From: Bacillus massilinigeriensis | GTDB taxonomy: Bacteria; Bacillota; Bacilli; Bacillales; Cytobacillaceae | Direction: 5' to 3' | Length of the DNA stretch: 64,000 nucleotides | Assembly: GCF_900111815.1 (NCBI RefSeq) | Contig: NZ_LT630004.1 | Span: 1,970,293-2,034,292 of the forward strand | Shown: positions 1 through 9,431 of the stretch, in pieces | Position numbering within the stretch: the first letter of the stretch is position 1 | Layout of the letters: each line of letters begins with the position of its first letter | The notes under the pieces: generated by a model | Seen by the model: the letters and a program-made list of their open reading frames with translations, nothing else | Databases searched by the model: none | Told to the model about the DNA's origin: nothing | Translations under genes and position numbers: made by a program

Positions 1-1558
1 GGGCTAGCCCTTTTTCGTAATAACCTAGTAAATATGTCATAATGGCCTGATGCTCATCGACATTTAAAGTATTTTCTCCAAGCATCTCCCTGACTTTATA
101 TGCTATCTCCACATCCCTCAACATATGGGCGATAAGATGCCTTTCTGCATTGTAGTAGGCAGGTTTCAGCCCCCCCTGTCTTGAAAGGGTGATATTGGGA
201 CGAGGAATTTCTTCCTGGGGTGCTTTTTTTCGGCTGGGAGAGAGTTTGCCTTCCATCTCCCTCACTTGATGAACGAGGGCTTCAAGCGAAAGAGAAAAGT
301 CCGAGGCCAGCTGCCGTAAATACATATCTTTTTCCACAGCTTTTTCAAGCTTTGCAATTTCGCCTAATGCCTCATCAATGTAGCGAAGACGATCCCCTTC
401 ATTCCGGAGGTTTTTTCCTCTTCTGAAGTATTGCAGCTTAAAAGCCATGAGAGTGAGACTTGACTCGATAATATCCTTTCGGAACTTTTCACCGCCATGC
501 TCCTTGACAAAGTCATCCGGGTCCATTCCATTTGGCATGGTGGATACCCGAACGGTACAGCCTCCCTTGTCTAAAAGGAGTGCAGCACGGTATGCCGCTT
601 CAATTCCAGCATGATCGGAATCATAGCAGACGGTTATTGTTTCAGCGTTCCGCTTCAGGATGGAGATATGCTCTCCTGTAAGAGATGTGCCCATAGTCGC
701 AATGCCGTTTTCCACACCGGACTTGTCCGCTGCGATTACATCGGCAAAACCTTCAAACAAAACAGCATGCTGCTGTTTGCGCATCATTGCTCGGGCATTG
801 CTGAAGTTGTATAAAATTTTGCTTTTATTGAAAATTGCCGTTTCCGGGCTGTTTAGATATTTGGGCTCTTCGGCCCCGAGCGATCTGCCGGAAAAGGCAA
901 TCGTATTGCCTTGGTGGTCCAGTATCGGGAACATAATTCTGTCCCTGAATCTGTCAAAGTAAGTGCCGTCTCGTTCCCTTTTGATAATTAATCCGGCTTT
1001 TTCCATCGTTTCCTGGTCGAAACCCCTTTTCTTCAAAAGGTTTGAAGCAAAATCCCATGAAGGCAGGGCGTATCCAATCTGAAATTTCTCGATGGATTCC
1101 TCTGTAAAACCACGGTTCTGCAAATACTCTAAGGCATCTTGTCCTTCAGCAGTATGGACAAGCAAATGGTGATAAAACTTTTTCAAAAGCTCATGAGCTT
1201 CCACCATCTTGCGGATGCCTTCGGGGAGTTTTTTTTTGCCCACTGTAGGGTTTCCATTCCCAATGTCAAGCTCTACATTCGCTCTTGCAGCAAGTTTCAT
1301 CGCAGCTTCCTGAAATGAGAGCCCTTCTATTTCCATAAGAAAAGAAAAGACATTTCCTCCTGCTCCACAACCAAAGCAATGGTAAATCTGCTTTTCAGAT
1401 GAAACAGAAAAGGAAGGTGAGTTTTCACCATGGAAAGGACAAAGTCCAAAGTAATTACGTCCCTGTTTCTTTAACTGGACGTATTCTCCCACAATATCAA
1501 CAATTTCTAACGACTGTCTTATTTCATTCAGTTTTTCTTCGGCAATTCTTTCTGTCAT
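1..1558 (-). CDS. dnaG: DNA primase DnaG (3' end cut by window edge)
   Basis: Primase that lays RNA primers for the replisome. I translated it directly from the minus strand: ATG at 1558, with about 519 residues before the window ends, so the helicase-interaction C-terminus is missing. The N-terminal CHC2 zinc ribbon is complete (Cys40, His43, Cys61, Cys64). A TOPRIM segment follows, with YDSDHAG where most primases have YDGDxAG, and the later DPDD motif is visible. It lies 18 bp downstream of yqxD in the same direction, as in the B. subtilis yqxD-dnaG-sigA operon; sigA would lie beyond the left edge. Identification is secure. Confidence 0.97.
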   Translation of the reverse strand, partial: MTERIAEEKLNEIRQSLEIVDIVGEYVQLKKQGRNYFGLCPFHGENSPSFSVSSEKQIYHCFGCGAGGNVFSFLMEIEGLSFQEAAMKLAARANVELDIGNGNPTVGKKKLPEGIRKMVEAHELLKKFYHHLLVHTAEGQDALEYLQNRGFTEESIEKFQIGYALPSWDFASNLLKKRGFDQETMEKAGLIIKRERDGTYFDRFRDRIMFPILDHQGNTIAFSGRSLGAEEPKYLNSPETAIFNKSKILYNFSNARAMMRKQQHAVLFEGFADVIAADKSGVENGIATMGTSLTGEHISILKRNAETITVCYDSDHAGIEAAYRAALLLDKGGCTVRVSTMPNGMDPDDFVKEHGGEKFRKDIIESSLTLMAFKLQYFRRGKNLRNEGDRLRYIDEALGEIAKLEKAVEKDMYLRQLASDFSLSLEALVHQVREMEGKLSPSRKKAPQEEIPRPNITLSRQGGLKPAYYNAERHLIAHMLRDVEIAYKVREMLGENTLNVDEHQAIMTYLLGYYEKGLA

Positions 1559-1576
1559 GACCTTTAATCCAACTTT

Positions 1577-2005
1577 CTAGTCACTAGTAGACAAATGCTT
1601 TGCCAATTCCTTCACAAATCTCTCTCTGTCATCTTGACTAAAAGCCTTCGGTCCTTTGCCAAAGTGGCCCTTCCTGCGTAATCTGGCTGAATAATGACGG
1701 ATTTCCAGCATCATTGGTATCTTGTCTTCCTGATACTCCATGCCCCTTGGCGAGAGGACATAAACTCCTTTACCAAGCAAGGCGGAAGCAAGTCCAATAT
1801 CCTGAGTCACTGCGAGATCGCCACGCAAAGCATGATTCATGATATACAGGTCTGCGGCATCGCTGCCTGGGTCAACATACACCCATTTTCCCACGCTTTC
1901 ATCATTTAACATGTGATCATAGGAGGCAACAAAGACCACTGGAACTTTGTAGCGGGACGACAATTCGACAATTTCTTTTTTCACCGGACAGGAATCAGCA
2001 TCCAC
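1577..2005 (-). CDS. yqxD: YaiI/YqxD (DUF188) family protein, start uncertain
   Basis: Small PIN-like protein of the UPF0178/DUF188 family; molecular function not established. The family signature VDADSCPVK starts the frame and the body matches the family to the C-terminus (142 aa from GTG 2005). Relatives have a few residues before VDAD forming the first beta strand. In-frame codons upstream do encode a fitting TVYV, but between the in-frame stop at 2050-2048 and GTG 2005 there is no ATG, GTG or TTG. A GGAG at 2054-2051 lies nine bases before an in-frame ATA (2041-2039). Either GTG 2005 starts a shortened protein, ATA is a rare start, or the sequence has an error here. It precedes dnaG and is probably co-transcribed with it. 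Confidence 0.88.
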   Translation of the reverse strand: MDADSCPVKKEIVELSSRYKVPVVFVASYDHMLNDESVGKWVYVDPGSDAADLYIMNHALRGDLAVTQDIGLASALLGKGVYVLSPRGMEYQEDKIPMMLEIRHYSARLRRKGHFGKGPKAFSQDDRERFVKELAKHLSTSD

Positions 2006-2201
2006 ATAAACAGTCCGGCTCTTTATTTCACTAGTATTTATTCTACATCACTCCGCAAACTCCTTCTTTAGAACCGGAATTTTTAAGAATAGAATTTTGT
2101 CGATTTTTTTCATTGAATAATTCTTGACATGTTACAACAAATAGTTTATTCGTAAATTGCCAAGTCTAAACCCATTCCATGTCTTTTTATCACAATTTTT
2201 T

Positions 2202-2207
2202 ATTATA
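2202..2207 (-). promoter_or_regulatory. candidate sigma-A -10 element for yqxD-dnaG
   Basis: A TATAAT hexamer on the minus strand, about 160-200 bp upstream of yqxD and just past the yqfL terminator. No good -35 is found at 17-18 bp spacing, so this is only a candidate for the promoter of the yqxD-dnaG operon. Confidence 0.35.
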
Positions 2208-2253
2208 GTATATAGAAGGTAATTTTGCTATACTTTTTTAGCCGTAAATTTCC

Positions 2254-2284
2254 CCCAAAAAAGAAGAGCACATAAAATGTGCTA
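2254..2284 (-). terminator. intrinsic terminator after yqfL
   Basis: Minus-strand hairpin AGCACAT/ATGTGCT with a 3-nt loop (2267-2283), followed by a T-rich CTTCTTTTTT run. It sits a few bases past the yqfL stop and separates it from yqxD. Confidence 0.75.
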
Positions 2285-2286
2285 TG

Positions 2287-3102
2287 TTAATCAAAATCCT
2301 TCTTATGTATTCGGGATAAAATGACATTCGCTGTTTCTTCCACTGCCTTATTGGTTACATCAATGACAGGGCAGCCAATCTTTTCTGCGATGCGATTAAA
2401 AAAAGCAGTCTCTTCGTTAATTCGCTCAACAGTTGCATAGCTTGCTGTATCTTTCAAACCAAGCGATAAAAGGCGCTCACGGCGAATTTCATTCAGCTTT
2501 TCGGCTGATATTCTTAGACCAAAGCATTTTTCTTTCGGAACCATATAAAGTTCTTCGGGTGGATCAACCTCTGGCACGATTGGCACATTCGCTACTTTAA
2601 GCCTTTTGTGAGCAAGGTACTGGGAAAGAGGGGTTTTTGATGTTCTCGAAACGCCGACTAATACAATATCTGCCTTCAAAATGCCTCTTGGATCCCTGCC
2701 ATCATCGTACTTCACTGCAAATTCAACCGCCTCCACTTTACGGAAATAATCCTCATCCAATTTACGGACAAGACCCGGTTCAAACATCGGCAACTCTCCG
2801 CTAAGCTCAGATACGCTATTCATCAGAGGACCAAGAATATCAATTGCTGTGATTCCTTCTCTTGCAGCCGCTTCCTTCATATGCCTGTTTATTTCCGGCT
2901 TAACAAGTGTATAGGCAATCATTCCTGCATCTAATTTTGCAAGGTTAATGACCTCTTCCACATTCGATGTGTCTTCCACGAACGGAAATCTCTTGATCAT
3001 GATATGTGATGCTGCAAATTGGCTTGCAGCCGCTTTTGTGACAAGTTCTGCTGTCTCCCCAACAGAGTCAGAGACGACATAAATGGTTGTCTTTTTACTC
3101 AT
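2287..3102 (-). CDS. yqfL: pyruvate, phosphate dikinase regulatory protein (DUF299 kinase/phosphorylase)
   Basis: Member of the bifunctional kinase/pyrophosphorylase family (DUF299) that switches PPDK or PEP synthase off and on by ADP-dependent phosphorylation. The nucleotide-binding loop GVSRTSKTP is at residues 150-158, and the family-typical N-terminus ([11 protein letters not shown]) is present. The start has a strong GAGGAGGTGG ribosome binding site. It follows ccpN by 30 bp, as in B. subtilis, where CcpN and YqfL act together on gluconeogenic flux. 271 aa is the normal family length. The target enzyme is not in this window. Confidence 0.95.
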   Translation of the reverse strand: MSKKTTIYVVSDSVGETAELVTKAAASQFAASHIMIKRFPFVEDTSNVEEVINLAKLDAGMIAYTLVKPEINRHMKEAAAREGITAIDILGPLMNSVSELSGELPMFEPGLVRKLDEDYFRKVEAVEFAVKYDDGRDPRGILKADIVLVGVSRTSKTPLSQYLAHKRLKVANVPIVPEVDPPEELYMVPKEKCFGLRISAEKLNEIRRERLLSLGLKDTASYATVERINEETAFFNRIAEKIGCPVIDVTNKAVEETANVILSRIHKKDFD

Positions 3103-3132
3103 TAATAGGCCACCTCCTCATCTTTTTACACT

Positions 3133-3771
3133 TTACCCTTCCGCCAGCGCAACAAAGGCTTTCGTTATGTTTGTCTTCGTCAATCTCCCGACAATCTCTA
3201 AGCCATCCTTGTTGTTTCTTACAACAGGGAGGGCATCTATTTGCCTGTCTATCAGCTTTTTAGCCGCATCAATCAATAGCTCCTCACGTTCGCAATACGT
3301 GATGTTTGGCATCCTTGTCATGATGATGTTGACAGGCAGAGTATTTAAATCCTGCTTCCCAATGCTTGCCCGCAGCAAGTCCTTTCTGGACAAGATTCCT
3401 GCCAGATGCGAGGAGGTGTCTGAGACAAACAATGTCCCGACATCTTCCAGAAACATGGTACAAATGGCATCATAGACGGACAGATTCTCACTGATGACAA
3501 CCGGAATGGATTGATAATCTTTTACAATAAGTTTCTTTAAGTTTTCCGTAAGCAGCTCGTTTCCTGATTTACCGGTGTAAAAATACCCAACTCTAGGCCT
3601 TGCATCAAGAAATCCGGCCATTGTCAAAATAGCCAGATCCGGCCTAAGTGTTGCTCTTGTTAAGTTAAGCTTTTCAGCAATATGTTCCCCGGTGATAGGT
3701 CCGCTTTCCTTGACAATCTCCAAAATAAGTTCCTGTCGTTTATTCAGTTCTATTGTACTCACCGCCTGCAT
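3133..3771 (-). CDS. ccpN: transcriptional repressor CcpN (HTH plus CBS pair)
   Basis: Repressor of gluconeogenic genes (gapB, pckA in B. subtilis). A DeoR-type winged helix-turn-helix (about residues 10-65, NLTRATLRPDLAIL) precedes two CBS domains (about 80-135 and 145-205) that sense nucleotides. 212 aa. The start is not clear: ATG 3771 has a poor ribosome binding site, and an in-frame GTG three codons later gives the B. subtilis-like N-terminus MSTIELNKRQ. It forms a pair with yqfL just downstream. A hairpin separates it from glyS upstream. Confidence 0.93.
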   Translation of the reverse strand: MQAVSTIELNKRQELILEIVKESGPITGEHIAEKLNLTRATLRPDLAILTMAGFLDARPRVGYFYTGKSGNELLTENLKKLIVKDYQSIPVVISENLSVYDAICTMFLEDVGTLFVSDTSSHLAGILSRKDLLRASIGKQDLNTLPVNIIMTRMPNITYCEREELLIDAAKKLIDRQIDALPVVRNNKDGLEIVGRLTKTNITKAFVALAEG

Positions 3772-3798
3772 GCTCGTTTCTGTTTCCCGTTCTAGGAA

Positions 3799-3827
3799 GG
3801 CAGCCTGCCGTTATCAAGGCAGGCTGC
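3799..3827 (-). terminator. hairpin between glyS and ccpN
   Basis: Perfect 10-bp stem GCAGCCTGCC/GGCAGGCTGC with an 8-nt loop, 10 bp past the glyS stop. On the minus strand it is followed by TTCCTAG rather than a T run, so it may be a weak or Rho-assisted terminator, or an mRNA 3'-end stabiliser. Confidence 0.5.
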
Positions 3828-3837
3828 TGACATCAAA

Positions 3838-5910
3838 TTATTTCACAAGAATCTCGTTTACTTTTCCAAGTTTCATGATGAGAACAGCTATTGCCGCCAT
3901 CAAATTTAACCGGTTTTTTCTGATCTCATGGTTTTCAGCCATGACCATATTATTATCGAAATAGTTGCTGATATATGGTTCAAGACCTACAAGGCTATTA
4001 TATAGCACCTCAGCATCGATTTCCTCATCTGCTTTCAATGCTGCAGCAACATACTTTTCATATAACTCCTGCTCTGACTGATGCAGAAAGAGTTCTGTAT
4101 GGATATCTTCCATAGTCTCTGCTTTTGAAGCAATGTTCAATACCCTGCTAAGCGACTCCATGCTTTCCTTAAATCCTGCATCATCCTTATGATTTTGGAT
4201 TACTGCCGCTTTAGCCATTAACCCTGATATAGAACCTATTTCCCCACCAAGAACAGCATCAATAATATCATAGCGAATTCCTTTCTCTTGGAGGTGATGT
4301 TTGATCCGCAGCTTAAAAAATTGGCATACATCATGATAGATTTCTTTATCCTCTCGCTTGGAAAAACCTGCTTTCCGAACAAGCGAAAGTGACAAGCCAA
4401 TCAAGGTTTCCAACGGTATATCCCAACTCTTGGCAACGATCGTCTGTGCGATACCGGAAGCTTGACGTCTAAGCGCATACGGATCCTGAGAACCGCTCGG
4501 GATGACCCCAATCGCGAAGAATGACACAATAGTATCTAATTTCTCCGCTATCGCCAAAACCGCCCCAACATCACTGGCAGGAGTGCTATCCTCTGCATTC
4601 CTAGGCATATAATGTTCGTTGATTGCTTTTGCTACAGCTTCTGCCTCTCCTTTTTGGAGTGCATACTTTTCACCCATGATTCCTTGAAGTTCAGGAAATT
4701 CATAAACCATTTGTGTCACAAGGTCAAACTTGCAAATTTGCGCTGCTCTATCTACTGCATCAGCCCGGGATGCTTCCAGCCCAAGTCTTTGGCTAATCTG
4801 GTTGGCAAGGCTTCTGACCCTTTCCGTCTTTTCTGCAAGCGTTCCGATTTCCTCATGATAGACAATAGTTTTGAGCTTATCAAGCGCATCTTCAATCACA
4901 AGCTTTTTGTCTTCCTTGTAGAAGAAAGCAGCATCGGCGAGTCTTGCTCTTAGTACTTTTTCATTACCCTTTGCTACCGTATCTAAGTGAAGATGGCTTC
5001 CATTCCTAACTGTTACAAAATGAGGAAGCAGTTCACCGTTTTTCGCTTTTACTGGGAAATAACGCTGATGCTCTTTCATTGATGTGATTAAAACTTCTTC
5101 AGGAATTTCTAGAAACACTTTTTCAAAATTGCCGAAAAGAGCTGTAGGATATTCTACAAGGTTTGTTACTTCAGATAGCAAATCCGCATCGACAGGAATT
5201 ACCCAGTCGTTTTCCTCTTCAATTCTTTGCAATTGGGAGAGAATTGCCTGCTTCCTGTTTTCTGCATCTGCAACTACATATTGACTAAGCAATGTTTCTT
5301 CAAAGCTTTCTGGAGACTGTAGCATTATCTCTTCCCCAAGGAAACGGTGGCCTCTCGTCATCTTCCCTGCTTTAACTCCTGCAACTGACAGTGAAATCAC
5401 GTCCTGTCCATACATAGCGACAATCCACTTGATCGGTCTGATAAACCGCAGTTCTTCCTTGCCCCAGCGCATATTTTTTGGGAAAGTCATAGAGGATATA
5501 ATGTTTTCTAAATCTCCAAACAGTCCGAAGGTTTCTTGCCCTTTAATGAACTTCCTGACATGGGCATACTCTACACCATTGATTTCCTTGAAGTAAATAT
5601 CTTCTACACTCATCCCTTGGCCCCTTGTAAATCCAAGGGCAGCCTTTGACCATTCGCCATCAGGGGTTAAAGCTATTTTTTTCGCTGGACCTTTCGCTTC
5701 TTCACGGCTGTCCTCCTGGCGTTCAGCCACATCATATATAAGAACAGCAAGTCTCCTAGGAGTGGAGAAGAGTTTCACTTGCCCATATTCTATATGTTTT
5801 TTCTGGAGCCAATCCGTTATTTTTCCGCCAAGCTGGTGAATAGAATCATCAATAAACCGCGCAGGCATTTCTTCCAGACCAATTTCAAGAAGCAGATTAC
5901 GTTTATTCAT
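3838..5910 (-). CDS. glyS: glycine-tRNA ligase beta subunit
   Basis: Beta chain of the tetrameric alpha2-beta2 glycyl-tRNA synthetase, responsible for tRNA recognition. 690 aa, the normal length, starting [19 protein letters not shown], which is characteristic of GlyS. The ATG overlaps the end of glyQ by 8 bp, indicating translational coupling. Expression should depend on the glycine T-box upstream of glyQ. The C-terminal DALR-like anticodon-binding region (residues about 580-690) is intact. Confidence 0.97.
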   Translation of the reverse strand: MNKRNLLLEIGLEEMPARFIDDSIHQLGGKITDWLQKKHIEYGQVKLFSTPRRLAVLIYDVAERQEDSREEAKGPAKKIALTPDGEWSKAALGFTRGQGMSVEDIYFKEINGVEYAHVRKFIKGQETFGLFGDLENIISSMTFPKNMRWGKEELRFIRPIKWIVAMYGQDVISLSVAGVKAGKMTRGHRFLGEEIMLQSPESFEETLLSQYVVADAENRKQAILSQLQRIEEENDWVIPVDADLLSEVTNLVEYPTALFGNFEKVFLEIPEEVLITSMKEHQRYFPVKAKNGELLPHFVTVRNGSHLHLDTVAKGNEKVLRARLADAAFFYKEDKKLVIEDALDKLKTIVYHEEIGTLAEKTERVRSLANQISQRLGLEASRADAVDRAAQICKFDLVTQMVYEFPELQGIMGEKYALQKGEAEAVAKAINEHYMPRNAEDSTPASDVGAVLAIAEKLDTIVSFFAIGVIPSGSQDPYALRRQASGIAQTIVAKSWDIPLETLIGLSLSLVRKAGFSKREDKEIYHDVCQFFKLRIKHHLQEKGIRYDIIDAVLGGEIGSISGLMAKAAVIQNHKDDAGFKESMESLSRVLNIASKAETMEDIHTELFLHQSEQELYEKYVAAALKADEEIDAEVLYNSLVGLEPYISNYFDNNMVMAENHEIRKNRLNLMAAIAVLIMKLGKVNEILVK

Positions 5911-6793
5911 TCTCTGTCAGCTCCTTCCGCTCTAAAATCGGGAAACCAAGCTTTTCCCTCTCCTCATAGAATGTCTTTGCCACTTTTCTGGCGAGGTTTC
6001 GACATCTGCCAATATACCCTGTTCTTTCCGTTACGGAAATCGCTCCCCTAGCATCTAGAAGATTGAAAACGTGTGAACATTTCAGCACATAATCATAGGC
6101 AGGATGGACGAGTCCTTCATCCATTTGCCTGTGGGCCTCTTTCTCAAATGTATGAAAAAGAGAAAACAGCATCTCTTTATCGGAAGTTTCAAAAGTATAT
6201 TTTGAATGTTCGTATTCCGGTTGCCCAAAGATGTCTCTAACGGTAAAGCCGTTAGTCCATTCTAGGTCAAAAACATTTTCCTTATCTTGGATGTACGATG
6301 CAAGCCGCTCAATTCCATAAGTAATTTCGACAGAAACAGGCTTGCACTCAATGCCACCCACTTGCTGGAAATATGTGAATTGGGTGATTTCCATTCCATC
6401 AAGCCATACTTCCCAGCCTAAGCCTGCACAACCAAGCGATGGGTTCTCCCAGTTATCTTCAACGAACCGGATATCATGCTCTAGCGGATTAATTCCTAAA
6501 GCCTTCAGGGATTCAAGGTAAAGCTCTTGAATATTGTCAGGAGAGGGCTTGATAATAACTTGGAACTGATGATGCTGGTAAAGCCTGTTTGGATTCTCTC
6601 CGTAGCGTCCGTCAGCAGGGCGCCTCGATGGCTCCACATAAGCAACGCTCCATGGTTCAGGCCCGATAGCTCGGAGAAAAGTGTAGGGACTCATTGTTCC
6701 GGCACCCTTTTCCACATCATATGCCTGCATCAAAATGCATCCTTGCTGGGACCAGTGGTTTTGCAATGTAAGAATCATATTCTGGATATTCAT
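5903..6793 (-). CDS. glyQ: glycine-tRNA ligase alpha subunit
   Basis: Catalytic alpha chain of glycyl-tRNA synthetase; activates glycine with ATP. 296 aa with the conserved N-terminus ([24 protein letters not shown]) and class II core. The start is supported by GGAGGTGGCTAA directly upstream of the ATG. First gene of glyQS, behind a T-box leader with its own sigma-A promoter. Having separate alpha and beta subunits is usual in Bacillus. Confidence 0.97.
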   Translation of the reverse strand: MNIQNMILTLQNHWSQQGCILMQAYDVEKGAGTMSPYTFLRAIGPEPWSVAYVEPSRRPADGRYGENPNRLYQHHQFQVIIKPSPDNIQELYLESLKALGINPLEHDIRFVEDNWENPSLGCAGLGWEVWLDGMEITQFTYFQQVGGIECKPVSVEITYGIERLASYIQDKENVFDLEWTNGFTVRDIFGQPEYEHSKYTFETSDKEMLFSLFHTFEKEAHRQMDEGLVHPAYDYVLKCSHVFNLLDARGAISVTERTGYIGRCRNLARKVAKTFYEEREKLGFPILERKELTENE

Positions 6794-6843
6794 TTAGCCA
6801 CCTCCGTTTTTTTATCAGAGTGAATTCACCAACGAGTCATTAA

Positions 6844-7057
6844 AACAAAAAACTCCCGTCCCTATGCCAATATGGCATAGGGACGAGAGTTACCCGCGGT
6901 TCCACCCTATTTGCTGCACGATGCAGCCACTTTCTTCGTAAAATGTCGCTCCAAAACGCCTTCCTTATGCTGCTGCACCCCGGCTCGCACCATCCCGGGT
7001 TCGCTTTTGCAGAGTTGATAAGTACTACTTTTTTTCACCGCAACATATGTGATTTTA
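6844..7057 (-). promoter_or_regulatory. glycine T-box riboswitch leader of glyQS
   Basis: Untranslated leader that reads the charging of tRNA-Gly. The T-box core AGGGTGGAACCGCG is at 6908-6895; its UGGA would pair with a UCCA tRNA end, fitting the U discriminator of Gly tRNA. The terminator is a long GC-rich hairpin (about 6851-6890) ending in a T run, and the T-box side can pair with its 5' arm to form the antiterminator. A GGC triplet at 6960-6958, in the context GAAGGCGTTTTGG, is at the position where the B. subtilis glyQS leader has its GGC specifier (comparison from memory). Upstream, an AGTA-containing stem I region is recognisable. Confidence 0.93.
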
Positions 7058-7063
7058 ATAAGA

Positions 7064-7092
7064 ATCATAGCGAAAACATACAGGGTTGTCAA
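7064..7092 (-). promoter_or_regulatory. sigma-A promoter of the glyQS T-box leader
   Basis: TTGACA (7092-7087), a 17-bp spacer and TATGAT (7069-7064) on the minus strand. It begins 5 bp after the recO stop and drives the T-box leader and glyQS. Confidence 0.88.
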
Positions 7093-7096
7093 TAAC

Positions 7097-7849
7097 CTAT
7101 AGTTTATCCTTCAAATTATCCATTTGGTCAAGAAATTTTTTTGTCTTTAAGTGGAGACCTGAATACTCTTCGTAATAGGCAGTAATCACTCTTTTCAATT
7201 CTGCTTTCGTCGTTTCTTTGACGGAAATATTACCAACCCTTGATGGATCAAGAAGGTAAAACAGCCTTAAAAGCTTGATGGCCGGCGCCGAAACCTTGAG
7301 GTGATAGGGATCAATTCCAATACACCGGTGGCATAGAATACCGCCTTCCCTAATGGAAAAAGCAAAAACACCTTCTGTATTCCCACAGTTCACACACCGG
7401 TCTAGAACCGGATATAAGCCGATGACATTCATCATTTTCATCTCATAAATATTTACAATAATATCCGGGTCGTAGCCTTCATCAAGATGCTGTAGCGTCT
7501 TGAATAATAATTCGAATAAAAACGGGTTAGATTTCTTTTCTTCCGTACATTTATCCGTTAGTTCCGCGATGTAGCTGGCATAGGCTGTCAAGAATATATC
7601 CTCCCGGATGCTTCTCATAGACTGAACCATATCCCCTTGCTGCAGGGAACCCATCCCGCGGCCGCGCTGAATGAGAAAATAACCATATGTAAACAATTGC
7701 GTGACAGCTGAGAGTCTGCTGTTTGGCTTTTTTGCACCCCTTGCCATCACACCTGTCTTTCCCCATTCACGTGTAAATAATGTTGCAATTTTATTGGTTT
7801 CTCCATAATCGTTCGTTCTGATTACGATGCCTTCGCATTTTTCAAGCAT
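7097..7849 (-). CDS. recO: DNA repair protein RecO
   Basis: Recombination mediator of the RecFOR pathway; loads RecA onto SSB-coated single-stranded DNA and anneals strands. N-terminal OB fold (about residues 1-80) and a C-terminal helical domain with a zinc-ribbon-like set Cys152, Cys155, Cys173, Cys176. 250 aa, normal length. It follows era and yqzL as in B. subtilis. The stop lies next to the glyQS promoter. Confidence 0.96.
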   Translation of the reverse strand: MLEKCEGIVIRTNDYGETNKIATLFTREWGKTGVMARGAKKPNSRLSAVTQLFTYGYFLIQRGRGMGSLQQGDMVQSMRSIREDIFLTAYASYIAELTDKCTEEKKSNPFLFELLFKTLQHLDEGYDPDIIVNIYEMKMMNVIGLYPVLDRCVNCGNTEGVFAFSIREGGILCHRCIGIDPYHLKVSAPAIKLLRLFYLLDPSRVGNISVKETTKAELKRVITAYYEEYSGLHLKTKKFLDQMDNLKDKL

Positions 7850-7882
7850 ATTCCGTCACCGCCCAGTGCTGCAGAACACTGT

Positions 7883-8026
7883 TTATGAGATGGGAAAATC
7901 AATCTCGGCTAGTTCATCCTCCTGATTTCCGGGTATTTCTGTTCTTTCTTTCTCCATTTCTTTGAAGAGAAGATATGTGTCAATATTACCTGTCTGTGCA
8001 AAAAACCTCCAGGTAAAATCCAACAT
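7883..8026 (-). CDS. yqzL: YqzL-like small protein (47 aa)
   Basis: Small conserved protein of unknown function, found by reading the era-recO gap. ATG at 8026 follows GAAAGGTGGGG; the product begins MLDFTWRFFAQTGNIDTYLL and ends at TAA 7885-7883. Size, position between era and recO, and the DFTWRFF...TGNIDTYLLFKE start match YqzL of B. subtilis. No transmembrane segment; the C-terminal half is acidic. Confidence 0.9.
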   Translation of the reverse strand: MLDFTWRFFAQTGNIDTYLLFKEMEKERTEIPGNQEDELAEIDFPIS

Positions 8027-8191
8027 CAAAACCCCACCTTTCAAATTTTAACTAGCTATACTTCCCAAATCCTTAACAGTATTTTTGGCCTGCAGGTGAT
8101 TTTTCATGATGAAAAAAATTTGTCAATTACATTTGTGAATAATTTTATTGTGAACAAAATACGCTATTGAGGGCAACCCGTAAACTGCATA

Positions 8192-9109
8192 TTAATACTC
8201 ATCGTCACGGAAACCAAAATCCCGTAAATGGCTTTGTCTGTTCCGCCAGTCTTTCTGAACCTTAACCCAAAGCTCCAGATATACCTTCGAACCGAGTAGA
8301 TTCTCTATATCCAACCTCGCTCGCTTACCGATTTCTTTCAGAAGTTTTCCTTGCTTACCGATAACAATTCCTTTTTGCGAGTCTCGTTCTACGATAATTG
8401 TAGCCATGACATGAACCATATCTTTAGACTCTTCACGCTCCATCTTTTCAATGATGACTGCCAATGAGTGAGGAATTTCCTCTCTAGTCAAGTGCAATGC
8501 CTTTTCCCTGATTAGTTCAGAAACAATAAACCTCTCTGGGTGGTCCGTAACTTGATCTGCAGGATAGTACTGTGGCCCTTCTGGCATATATTCTTTAATT
8601 TGCTGGAGAAGACGGTCAATATTGTTGCCTTCAAGCGCAGAGATAGGAATAACTTCTTTGAATCCGAATTTATCCTTATAGTCATTAATTAGGGACATAA
8701 GTTCTTCTGGACTGATAAGGTCAATTTTATTGATGACAAGAAAGACAGGAGTCTTAACTGTTTGAAGTTTATCAATAATAAACTCTTCCCCACGGCCATA
8801 ACCTTCACCTGCGTTAACCATGAATAGTATTAAATCTACTTCCTTCAAGGTATTCTGTGCAACCTTCATCATAAAGTCGCCTAGCTTATGTTTTGGTTTA
8901 TGGATTCCAGGCGTATCGATAAAAACTAACTGAGCATCTTCTTCTGTAAGGACACCTTGAACTTTGTTACGAGTTGTCTGTGGCTTATCGCTCATAATGG
9001 CGATCTTTTGCCCAATCACTCTATTCAAAAAAGTTGATTTCCCAACATTTGGTCTGCCTATAATTGAAATAAATCCCGATTTATAACCCTGTTTCTCATA
9101 ATTTTCCAT
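8192..9109 (-). CDS. era: GTPase Era
   Basis: Essential Ras-like GTPase that binds the 3' end of 16S rRNA and helps mature the 30S subunit. G1 GRPNVGKST (18-26), G3 DTPG (65-68), G4 NKID (127-130), then a C-terminal KH RNA-binding domain with [11 protein letters not shown] (about 255-265). 305 aa. The start is supported by CTGGAGGTCAATC before ATG. In B. subtilis cdd lies directly upstream; here that gene is missing and a small ORF overlaps the era start instead. Confidence 0.97.
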   Translation of the reverse strand: MENYEKQGYKSGFISIIGRPNVGKSTFLNRVIGQKIAIMSDKPQTTRNKVQGVLTEEDAQLVFIDTPGIHKPKHKLGDFMMKVAQNTLKEVDLILFMVNAGEGYGRGEEFIIDKLQTVKTPVFLVINKIDLISPEELMSLINDYKDKFGFKEVIPISALEGNNIDRLLQQIKEYMPEGPQYYPADQVTDHPERFIVSELIREKALHLTREEIPHSLAVIIEKMEREESKDMVHVMATIIVERDSQKGIVIGKQGKLLKEIGKRARLDIENLLGSKVYLELWVKVQKDWRNRQSHLRDFGFRDDEY

Positions 9110-9254
9110 GATTGACCTCCAGGCAAGAACTTCCTTTTACATGAAGGCCATTTATTGCTTTCATTTCCTTAGTGATGTTATTCAAAACCAGCATGCTGAA
9201 TTTCCTGCCTTTATTTTTCTTCATCCTGTCCAAAGCTTCATCTATCCTTTCCAT
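9096..9254 (-). CDS. hypothetical 52-codon ORF overlapping the era start
   Basis: ATG at 9254 preceded by AAGGTAAAATGA; the frame ends at TGA 9098-9096, 14 bp inside era in another frame. The product (begins [19 protein letters not shown]) is basic, with an amphipathic start and no recognised domain. It fills the gap left by cdd and lies just downstream of a possible sigma-A promoter (9269-9297). It could be a real small gene translationally coupled to era, or chance. I recognise no family. Confidence 0.3.
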   Translation of the reverse strand: MERIDEALDRMKKNKGRKFSMLVLNNITKEMKAINGLHVKGSSCLEVNHGKL

Positions 9255-9268
9255 TCATTTTACCTTAT

Positions 9269-9297
9269 TTTGTATCCGATATCACTGTCTTAATCAA
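9269..9297 (-). promoter_or_regulatory. possible second sigma-A promoter upstream of era
   Basis: TTGATT (9297-9292), 17 bp, TACAAA (9274-9269) on the minus strand. Moderate match, downstream of the better promoter at 9359-9387. Confidence 0.35.
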
Positions 9298-9358
9298 AAA
9301 AAAGATAAAAAAATTTTAAATTTTCTAAAAACTAATCTCCTTCCATGTATGCTATGCC

Positions 9359-9387
9359 ATTGTACAAAAATTGCTGTCCCTTTTCAA
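9359..9387 (-). promoter_or_regulatory. sigma-A promoter in the dgkA-era gap
   Basis: TTGAAA (9387-9382), 17-bp spacer, TACAAT (9364-9359). About 15 bp further down is GGAAGGAG (9344-9337), a full ribosome binding site, but the next triplets run into TAG and no ORF follows. The rest of the gap to 9254 is AT-rich with a long T tract. It probably drives era; the orphan ribosome binding site may be left from a lost gene. Confidence 0.7.
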
Positions 9388-9401
9388 CGGAACCGTCATC
9401 A

Positions 9402-9431
9402 CAATAAAAACAGCCACCAAAAGGCAGCTAT
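9402..9431 (-). terminator. intrinsic terminator overlapping the dgkA stop
   Basis: AGCTGCC/GGTGGCT hairpin (two G-U pairs) with a TTTT loop and a GTTTTTATT tail; the 5' arm includes the TAG of dgkA. Confidence 0.7.

Noticed and set aside
2133-2170. TTGACA on the plus strand in the yqxD-yqfL gap
   Set aside because: No good -10 at proper spacing and no plus-strand gene downstream.
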